A stretch of 64,000 bases of DNA from Chrysemys picta bellii (taxonomy: Eukaryota; Chordata; Testudines; Emydidae). A program made the translations under genes and the position numbers. The notes beneath the pieces were generated by a model that had not been told where the DNA came from, searched no databases, and was given only the letters and a program-made list of their open reading frames with translations. Position 1 is the stretch's first letter, and every line of letters begins with the position of its first letter. Where the stretch lies: positions 14,194,836 to 14,258,835 of the forward strand of contig NC_088805.1 in assembly GCF_011386835.1 (NCBI RefSeq), given 5' to 3'. Shown here in pieces: positions 35,701-64,000 of this stretch.

Positions 35701-37968
35701 ATATAGCTGGTGACTTGTCAACTCATTTTGGTGTCCATGTTAGCTGCATCCAGACAGGCCCTGCTCACAGATTCATACGAGGCCTAGGTCCAAAGGGACC
35801 TCTCATGTCCAACTTCTCATCTTGCACAGAGGTTTTCGGCTATACTAACACCCCTGGAAGCTTAACGCCTAGTGATGAAGCCTTAATTATTGTACCAGGC
35901 TGTTTCATGTCTCTTCCCGGCTATGGAACACTTCTCTGAGTTCGTTAAAGAAAAACGATGTCCAGTGTAGGGGATATTGTCCTCTGCTGCAGGGGAGGTC
36001 AGTGTCCTGGGAAAGGGAAGGGGCATGTGCACTGCAGATGTGAGGGTGCGCAGCCCCTGCGTGCCACGAGCACAGAGTAGCTGAGGTGTAAATGACACTG
36101 ATCCAATGCATGGTTTGCTACTGGGGGAAGAGGAGGTAGGCCTGGGCAGAGGGATTGGTGTGTACGATCACTTATGTAGTTGACTCCAGTACACGGAAAT
36201 CCTAGGCAGCTGCCCAAGTATCTATCTAATCTGTCAGAACTTCAGGTATTTGTCAGGGGCTTATGAGATTGTCACACCTTCTGTCCTGCTGCTCTGGTCT
36301 GTAGCCTAAGCAGAACGTGCTGTTCTCCTTGACTCTGTAGCTCTCAGCTCTTCGGCCTCTTTGCCAGCCTCTTCTTCCTGGGCCAGGCTTTCACCATCAT
36401 GCTGGTGTACGTGTGGAGCCGCAGGAACCCTTACATCCGCATGAACTTCTTTGGGCTTCTTAACTTCCAGGCCCCCTTCCTGCCCTGGGTTCTGATGGGA
36501 TTCTCTCTGCTGCTGGGCAATTCCATCATCATTGATTTGTTGGGTAAGAGGACACTGGGTGCCCGGAGGAAGGGCGGCTTCTGTGTGCGTACAGCTCTCC
36601 CAGCTGTGACCCCAGTGGTTTACATCCCGTGGCCTGGGTTCACCCGTGGTAGTGGCATGCCCTTTCTCAGAGGAGTACAGCTGGCCTAGTCTGATTGCCA
36701 GACACACAAGTTCAGTCTTGCTGTTTAACTAAGTGCACTTTGTATAGCACCTGTGTAGTGTGCCCATGAGGCACCAACAACTAGCCTGGATGGTGCCATC
36801 TATGAATGCCCCAGCTGGCTCTTCAGTAATGGGGGTGGGGAGAAAACGAGCTCTAAGCTGACACTCATGCCCCATTCCTTCTGCCCTCCCAGTTCATACC
36901 CCAGAGTTCTCTGCAGCCATGGCCCTTGCTAAAGGTGACCCTCTTCCCCCCCCCCCCCCCCCCCTGAAACACACACTGGTGACTCATGCAGGGCTCTCCC
37001 AACTGGGTATGCAGAGGCAATGCAGCTGTCTCCTGGGACAGCTGCTTACCGGTAGCTTTTCTCCTGTCTCAGAACTCCAGTGAGCAGCTAGCTAGCTGTC
37101 CCCCACTCCGCCCCCTGGGAAGAGGCATGTCTGAGGGTAACACATCTGCCTTCACCTTCTCTACAGGAATTGCAGTGGGTCACATTTATTACTTCCTTGA
37201 AGATGTTTTTCCCAACCAGCCCGGAGGGAAGAAGTTGCTGCTCACTCCAGGCTTCCTGTAAGTGAAATTCTAGTCGTCTTTCCTGGGTCCGGTGTATCAT
37301 CACCACGTCCAAGGGTTTTCTTCATAACAAAATAGCTAACCTGCCTCGGTGGTGGGAAACACCCTCAGCCCCACTCGGGCTAGTTCATAGCCAGCCTGTG
37401 CAAACGCTGACAGCTGTCCACATTCAACCCTCTCTATTGTGGAAAGCACCACATGCCTCAAACTACTGTGCTAACTGCTATCTGTACATGCTCTGACTCA
37501 GACCCCCTTGTTACTGGGAGTCAGGTTTCCTATGGAAGGAAGTGGCCCTTGTTGGACACTTGAGCAATAAGGTATCATGGCATGAAGGCAGCTGCAGGCT
37601 TGAGAACTTAAGTACAGTGCACAGGTAACTGGATCAAGTCAGGGGGGAGGGCAGCCAGCCAGCAATGCATTTGCTGTTTCGCTGACTCCGCTGAGAACTA
37701 GGCACTATGGAAGCCCCCCTGGTGCAGTACATGTGGCTGTCCCTGAGAGTGGGTTGGGTTCCTAGGAGGGATGAGGGTGGCTTTCATCCCTCTCACACCT
37801 TATTCTTACTGTTCACTTTTGGGGGTGGGCCTGTTCCCTGCCAGGAAGCTGGTATTTGACACTCCTGAAGAGGATCCCAACTACAACCCCCTTCCTGAGG
37901 ATCAGTCAGCGAACCAGCCAGCTGCTGACCAAGACCAGAACCAGCAGCAGCAACCGCCACCTCAATAG
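29776..37968 (+). CDS. DERL3: Derlin-3, ER-associated degradation membrane protein
   Basis: Seven coding exons: 29776-29868, 31806-31871, 32594-32667, 33303-33396, 36348-36543, 37167-37257, 37845-37968; 738 nt, 245 aa. All introns are GT-AG and every junction restores the derlin frame. The protein is a rhomboid-like pseudoprotease of the ER membrane that helps move misfolded proteins back to the cytosol (ERAD). Visible family marks are [12 protein letters not shown] near residue 17, the WR motif W55-R56 opening exon 3, [18 protein letters not shown] (about 80-97), [18 protein letters not shown] in exon 5, and the GxxxG of GIAVGH at 175-179. DERL3 rather than DERL2 is indicated by [21 protein letters not shown] and the SMARCB1 neighbour. 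The tail (about 206-245) starts like DERL2 ([15 protein letters not shown]) but ends in a Q/N/P-rich stretch without a p97-binding SHP box. Human DERL3 is 235 aa. Confidence 0.95.
30975..31092 (+). mobile_element. CR1-type tail in DERL3 intron 1
   Basis: Ends with CTAGATGACCTCACAAGGTC, then CCTTCCAGTTCTACGATTCT, the 3' signature of CR1 LINEs and of SINEs that borrow that tail. No coding part remains. Confidence 0.75.
32668..33302 (+). other. DERL3 intron 3 with a U12-like donor
   Basis: The donor reads GTATCCTTTGG, an exact match to the U12-type GT-AG donor core (GTATCCTTT) and a poor U2 donor. The frame needs exon 3 to end at 32667 and exon 4 to start at 33303 after CTCTCAG. A good U12 branch site (TCCTTRAC) is not seen 10-20 nt before the acceptor. 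The nearest is TTCCTATAC, roughly 30 nt upstream, so the intron class is uncertain. Confidence 0.55.
33397..36347 (+). other. DERL3 intron 4, U12-type (minor spliceosome)
   Basis: The donor is GTATCCTTTG at 33397. A branch-site match TCCTTGAC lies at 36326-36333 with its adenosine at 36332, 16 nt before the first exon base, and there is no strong polypyrimidine tract between it and the AG. These are the defining signals of a minor-spliceosome GT-AG intron. It is a phase 0 intron of 2951 bp. A competing TAG at 36338-36340 would shift the frame. Confidence 0.85.
35085..35290 (+). mobile_element. MIR-like SINE in DERL3 intron 4
   Basis: The stretch runs from GGTCTTGTGGGTAGGGCATG through GATCTAGCACTGACTCACTG, GACTCTAGGCAAGCTGACCT and CCCCATTTGGGGAAAGCAGG to a GGAAAGTGCTTGGAGCTC end. 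That is the block order of MIR-type SINEs in sense orientation. It is old and diverged. Confidence 0.65.
36946..36964 (+). repeat. Poly-C tract in DERL3 intron 5
   Basis: A run of 19 cytosines. Its length is likely to be variable or imprecisely sequenced. Confidence 0.9.
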
Positions 37969-38505
37969 TGGGGGAGAACCTGCTCTCCCCCACATGACTG
38001 AACTCTTCTCCTGCCTGCTGGACTGATACTGTGCCATGGACAGATGCTGTCTGAAGAACAGCTCCGGTCACTAGATTAGTCTGTATTAACATCTCACTGT
38101 TCCCTGGGGATAACCTATTTCCCAAGTTGTTCTCTGGAGTGTCATTTACAAACTGAATGGAGTGATGTAGATGTGGGTGTACAGAAGTGGTGTAGGGACA
38201 AGGTGGAGGCTGGCCCCTGGCTACAGTAAATCCCACAGCACCCTGGGCCTCAAACATTCTTCCTAATCTAGTTCTGCTACAGCTATGCTGTGTGCCAAGT
38301 CACTTGTCTCCTCGGTACACCCTCCTTCCCACAAGGCTCCAGTTGTTGCTTGTGCCATGGAGGTGCTTGATGCTCTAGGTCTCACTCAGCTGAAGTAATG
38401 TGTACACCCCCCCCAGGACTGGAGAATGGCTCATTGCCTGGGTTCTGCTCCTTCCCCTTCCATTCTCCCAGCTTCTTTACATTAAAATGTATATTTTTCA
38501 AAGGT
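37969..38505 (+). terminator. DERL3: DERL3 3' UTR and polyadenylation signal
   Basis: From the stop codon (37966-37968) to about 20 nt behind an ATTAAA signal at 38481-38486, the commonest variant of AATAAA. The cleavage site near 38505 is an estimate. No earlier canonical signal is seen in this UTR. Confidence 0.6.
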
Positions 38506-40774
38506 GTAGCTGTGCCTGGTAGGGCAAGAGGCACCCAGGGCTGTTCTGCAGAACAGTTATTACTTAGGCCCTGGCCCTCAGCCAGGGCTTCATTCCTAGG
38601 TGCAAGTTATTTCAAATTCTGCTCAAACCAAGGGACGACCTAGACTAGTGCACTTGCCCAATGAGGGAAGAGCCCCACTGCCAGGACAGACAGGAGCTTG
38701 AGGGCTGCATGGAAAGGAAACAAGCAGTGCAGCTGCCAGCCAGGCTGAGGGAGATGCAGGATATTTAAAGACCGCAGCAAGGCCCTCTTAACGTGACGGT
38801 CACAGTTTTGTTCCAGGACCTGCCTAAAGGCTCAGAGCTGAAAGTCTTCCAGTCTCCTCCAGTCGTGGTACAGTGACGCATGTTAAATTACTAAATCATG
38901 ACAAGGTTTGCCCCTGTACAGCCAAGCAATAAGTTTTAGGCCTTATCTACAGCCACCAAGTTGCATTGCTTTAAAAGCCCACTGTGTTACACCACTGCCA
39001 ATGCCTGTGAATTACATATGAAAGCTAAACAGGTTTCACCTACTAAAGTTCCCCACTGAGTTGAACCAGTTAACAGGGCTGAATAGTGTGTGTCTGGATC
39101 AGGCCTAAGTGTTTCTTTCAAAGCACAAAGTTTGAATTATGCAGCCATCTTTGGGGGGCTGGCCTGTGTCACAGTGCTTTGCAAGACTCTAACCAACCAG
39201 AGCCACTGGAATCAAACGGTAACTAGTAGGGAGTTAGTTGAAGCAAAATGGTGCAGGAGCCTTAAGGCAAAGGAAACTCAGCCCCCAGCCCATCACTTAA
39301 TTCTCTGCTGTTTATGTCAAGTGCTGCTACCAGAGGAGAGGTTGAAGCCTCCTTACCACAAAGTAGGCCTGAAAAATCCATTGTAATCAAGCTCCATTTA
39401 AGGGGAGGGGAGGTGGGGGGGCCACAAGGAGAGTTACTCATGGAGTCACTGAAATTCTAAGCTTAGTGGTGTATAAATGCAGCTTTTGGCTGTAGGACTC
39501 CTCCCCCCCCCATGTTAGAATAACCTGTTGACGAAAGGTAAGCAGCAAAGACTAGCAGGGGGACAGACAGTTGGTCAGTGTAAGGGTTAAAGCTGTAGTG
39601 ATAAAGCTGATGAGTTTGCAAGTTCATGGCTTCTGCAAACTCCCTGCCAGATGAATTTTTATTCTTCCCTCCCCCCAGCCACAGAAACCTATTGGCTTTC
39701 AAACAGCTATGACCTGGGGCTGCCATGGTGCAAGATGAAGCATAATCATGCTAAAAGGAGATTTCTGACAATGCTAGAAGCGTGGGTGGACTATGCTGGA
39801 ATAGGTTTTACAGCTTCCTTTAGCACAAGGACCATGACACCAGTGTCAGGTTGTCAATGTAATCTGCGCTGCTTGCAACATTTTCTCTTGGTTTTCCTGG
39901 AGAAGGAGGAGGAGGAGTGCAAGCTCCAGCAAAGCGCCAACAAGCCGGCAACTTGGCTTTGATTCTATTTAAAAAAAAAATAAAATAAAAAGCTGACAAT
40001 TTGTATCTTGTTTAAAACAGCCGAATTAAACTCCTCCTGGGAAAGAGCAGGTCTCTGCATTCTCACCAGCTTTCTAGAATCCTGGCCCCAAAGCGTTAAC
40101 AGCATGTGCGAATACAGCTTTATTCCCACTGAGCTTAGTTCCTTCATTCATTAGCTGCAAGGGAGGAACTGACTGCACATGATCATGCACAGTGGCGGCT
40201 TTTTACTGGAGGAAAGATGCAATTTCAGCAACTAGAAGTCAGATAACTGAAATGCAGAGTCTAGTCTTACCACCGGTTCTGGGAATTTTGAGGTATTCTC
40301 CCCAACTTTGGCTTCCAACCAACACACTGTGACACTAGACAGAGATGAACTTCAAAGCCTAACTGAAGCCATGGACTATACCATGCTCACCAAGCTCCAT
40401 TCACTGAGACATAATTACAGACAGACCGGGCCAGTTCTGATCGCACTGAGTGCACTAAACAAATAGCTCCTTCATGATCTTCACTATTCCCCCCCTACTG
40501 AGTCACAAAGCCCAGTCCCCTGGTAAAAGGCAAGGCCTGGGCAGGATTCCCTTTGAAGCCTATTAGATCTATTCCACATGAGCAGCTAGAGGACAGGACT
40601 CCCTACCAGGTGTGAACGTCCAGCTCTTGCTGACCTGGGGAGCAAGAGCAGGGCTGGAAACAGCCTATGCAGCTCCAACAACTCCAGCGTTAGGCCATTG
40701 GAAGGATCAATTGTCAGGAGCCCAAGCAATGGGAGCTAGACTCCCATGCATGTAAGTTACGGATTCAAACCAAC
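38506..40774. other. Intergenic spacer between convergent DERL3 and SMARCB1
   Basis: About 2.3 kb between the predicted transcript ends. I see no gene. An A-rich run with AATAAA-type words lies at 39969-39990 on the + strand and could serve a longer DERL3 transcript. Confidence 0.5.
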
Positions 40775-41128
40775 CATTATGCATTCCTTTTATTTCAAAA
40801 GTTGTCTTAACAGTGCACCTTGCACCTATACCAAAAAAACAAAACAAAAAAACCTTTACTCAGTCCACACAAAGATACATGAGGGCTCTGACAGCTGCCA
40901 CAGGTCTCTGATGGATAACGTGCGAATGCAACATTCTCGGCACATGGCATTAAGGTGGGGGCAGGGGCGGGAGTCAGCAGTACCCTGAACTGCTTGGCAA
41001 GCGGAATGTGTGTCCTCATTCTGGGCCAAAAAGATTCAAGACAAACCCCTGCCAATCCTAGGTCCTTTTGGGGGAGAGGAGTGGAGACAGAGTCCGTAGG
41101 ATGAGCACCACTGGCATGGCAGGGAGCG
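40775..41128 (-). terminator. SMARCB1: SMARCB1 3' UTR and polyadenylation signal
   Basis: The - strand downstream of the stop codon (41131-41129). An AATAAA signal is present on the - strand at 40794-40789, giving a 3' UTR of about 350 nt. The cleavage position is estimated. Confidence 0.6.
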
Positions 41129-61539
<20,411 letters not shown>

Positions 61540-62300
61540 TTTCTGTAGGGGTTCCACAGAGCTCTAGCCTTGACACTTCTCTCTCTATACCCTTTCTCTG
61601 GGCAATCTCATTTGCTTGCACAATTGCAACCACCATCTTTGTGTAGATGACTCAGCTCTACCGCTCTACTGCTGAGGTAGCTCTCTCTGTCCAGTCACGT
61701 CTCAGCCCCTCTCCAATATGGACCCCTTACTCCATAAGCTGATCATATCTTTCTTCAAAGTATTAATGGCATCACCATTTTCCCAGTCATACAAGTCAAC
61801 CTTGGAGTCTTCCTCTACACTCTCTCTCTCTCTCCCCCCTCCCCACACATATCCAAGCTATGTCTATGTTTTGCAGCTGCTTCTTCCATAATGTTTGACT
61901 TTTTTTGTTCTATTCAGAAAGCCAAAAACTTAGTCAGCGCCTCAGCATTTCTCATCTTCACTCCTGTTACCTTCTCTACATCTCCCTGACAACCACAGAA
62001 TCCTCTCTAGTTCATTGAAAACAGCTGTCCAGATTATTTTTGTTGCCTGTCACTCTGACCCTATCACCTCCCTCTTTGAATTCCAACTCCCTTTATATCA
62101 CCACACCAAGTTCAAGAGTCTTATTCTGATCTTCAAGAGCCTTCACAATTCTGCTCCCACCTCGTCCACTCATATCTCAGCCTCTAGCTCTTCCTCTATC
62201 ATAATATCTGCTTTAACCACCTGTTTATGAGCTTCTCAAACACCTCCTCCTCCTCCTTTAATGCCATACACAAGGCACTAAATCTATAAGGCTACTGACA
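61540..62300 (+). mobile_element. L2-like LINE fragment
   Basis: Broken frames read like an L2-clade reverse transcriptase: a 'FLWAISFA' block after the TTTCTGTAGGGGTTCCACAG segment (near 61540), then a C-terminal block around 62040-62160 with CHSDPITSLFEFQ, KFKSLILIFKSLHNSAPTS. Stops interrupt it. Assignment is by motif order and is moderately secure. Confidence 0.6.
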
Positions 62301-63069
62301 CTCTTCTCAAGACCCACTTTTACAATCAGTGACCAATGGACTGCAGGGTAGATAAGGTTAACTAGTTATACTACTGATATTTTTAAACATTTATATTGCC
62401 ATTGTACATTAACATTGTATGTATTCCAATGCATTGCTCAACCCTTTCTTACATCAATTATCTTCTTAAATTGCAACCTCTTCAAGACAGAGACTATGTC
62501 ATTGTATAGGACTTACTTGCAAGACATGAGCAACACACAGCCCTTCCTTTACAGCTATTTGATCCTTTCCCAGCTGGGATGCTGCCCTTTTATAAGAACT
62601 TTTTCCCCAGCATGCCTTTCTGTATCTGTCCCTTTAAATACTGCCGAGTCAAGCAGCTGCAGCCCTAAAGTAGCCATTTTGTAGCTAGTTACTACTTGCT
62701 ATGGTTCCTATACTTTCTGAGGGAAAATGCTTTTTATTCTTGCTATATTTTTCCTTTTCCTATTCTTGAGAAGGGAATGTTTCTCACAGCCTCAGTTTTG
62801 ATCTAGGCCTCTAAGTGCCACTGTAATATAAAAGTTCAATAATGACAGCATGACCCAAACTCACCTATACTTGTTGCAACTGGGGCTGCGGAGCAGGTCA
62901 CAATCTTGATTACAAAAAATACCCTTGTACTTACAGCATAGACAGTGCTCAAGATAAGGGTCTGTAGGTGGGATCTGTTTTAAAGTTGTGGTTAAAAGCT
63001 ATGTTAAAAGAAATTCAGACTAAACAGGGCATAGAAAAAAGACCACATTTATTGATACAGCACAGTATG

Positions 63070-63103
<34 letters not shown>

Positions 63104-64000
63104 GTATATATAAAAAGGTTTTATATACATTGTACAAACATTTACATACTTGCTTTGAAGAAGCATGGTTGTAAAAACAAACACTGAAAAGAAGTAAAAA
63201 ACATAGACCTGAAATTTGAATGAGGTAAAAAAACTTTAATGCTTAGAGAGAACATGCAGGCCTAAGGATGATAAAGGCCACTGAGCCATATCTCTTTATT
63301 TGCTGTGGGTAGGTTTAAATCCCACTTTGTCTCTGCTATAACTAGGTCTGAAGGAAAGCTGATAAATAGTAAGGATAACTGAGTAGGTTTCTACCTGTTC
63401 TTTACTTCCGTTTCTTGGGCAATCAGAAAGGGCCACCGTAGGTTTATTTTGCTACCCAGGATTGTTACAATACATAAAGTTTTGCTATGCAGCAAAAACC
63501 ATGAGATCTGGAAGCAGATACATTTTTGCTCACTTGGAGATATGGGGAAGAAGATGAAGAATAGCTTGTGAAAGATGGGAAGGTAGATGGGTGAAGAATA
63601 GATAGAGAAAATGCACAACCCTCTTGTGTACTGATTTTCAGCAATAGGTAGAGAATAAAGAAGCGAAACAAGGCACAAACATTGGTTTTGAATTTGGATA
63701 GACTTAACCTGAAATTTTGGTAAAGTTACAGGCATCCGGCCAGTATTGTGGTGAGCTAGTGTCTTAGTGAGATCCCAGAGTTAGTAACACTATATGGAGA
63801 TATAGGGCAGTGTCCAGCACTGAAACCTAGCACCTTTAAAAAACCCACAGAATATTTTTACAAAATCAATACAAAATTATAATGAATATTAGTGACAATA
63901 CAAAACAAAACCAGAAATATCAATAGACCTGGGACAAGATGCTGAAATGCAGGGGTCCAAACTCACCTTTATTACCATGGTGAAGCAGCCCCAGCAACCT
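62301..64000. other. Flank with TA/CA microsatellite, no gene recognised
   Basis: A compound TA then CA repeat lies at about 63067-63110. I see no coding homology. At the very end the - strand reads ATGGTAATAAAG followed by GTGAGT (63978-63961), which could be a splice donor of a gene beyond the window, but nothing else supports it. Confidence 0.4.

Noticed and set aside
29776..37968. Naming the derlin DERL2 instead of DERL3
   Set aside because: The start of the tail is DERL2-like, but [11 protein letters not shown], the [10 protein letters not shown] segment and the SMARCB1 neighbour fit DERL3.
63961..63999. Possible exon with GTGAGT donor on the - strand at the window edge
   Set aside because: A donor-like word and a short open stretch are not enough. 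No acceptor, homology or frame is visible within the window.

Overview
The window looks like nuclear DNA from a cryptodiran turtle. It has vertebrate exon-intron structure, many CR1 tails ending in the ATTCTATGATTCT-type repeat, a tRNA-derived SINE with a CR1-like tail of the Cry type (53.1 kb), MIR-like SINEs, an RTE and an L2-like LINE, and hAT, mariner and PIF/Harbinger elements with the termini common in turtles. The species call rests on repeat recognition from memory, not on a search.

Two host genes can be reconstructed exon by exon. DERL3 (Derlin-3, ER-associated degradation) lies on the + strand, CDS 29776-37968 in 7 exons, 245 aa. SMARCB1 (SNF5/INI1, BAF chromatin-remodelling core subunit) lies on the - strand, CDS 60096-41129 in 9 exons, 376 aa. 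They face each other tail to tail with about 2.3 kb between their polyadenylation signals, the same convergent arrangement as the human DERL3-SMARCB1 pair on 22q11. All inferred splice junctions are GT-AG and both joined frames are open to the stop.

Layout. 1-29 kb: no host gene recognised. This part is repeats: a solo LTR (3.6 kb), a foldback hAT element (8.1-9.0 kb), CR1 copies, a decayed antisense RTE LINE carrying a mariner-type MITE, a complete 4.76 kb PIF/Harbinger transposon with both of its proteins apparently intact (17.4-22.2 kb), a second LTR candidate and an antisense LINE. 29.3-38.5 kb: DERL3 with a CpG-rich, CCAAT-rich promoter that contains a perfect ER stress response element. 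40.8-60.4 kb: SMARCB1, whose introns hold four Harbinger-type MITEs, a Cry SINE and MIR pieces; its promoter is a CpG island with an NRF1-type palindrome and a double E-box. 60.4-64 kb: upstream flank with an L2-like LINE fragment and microsatellites.

Most noteworthy: (i) the U12-type intron in DERL3, and a second U12-like donor on the other side of the same exon; (ii) the ERSE in the DERL3 promoter; (iii) a SMARCB1 locus that can make only the short exon-2 isoform, because the usual extension has an in-frame stop; (iv) a CpG-rich, open, apparently autonomous Harbinger transposon in the same window as MITEs sharing its terminal motif; (v) a MITE with two nested near-perfect hairpins in SMARCB1 intron 1.
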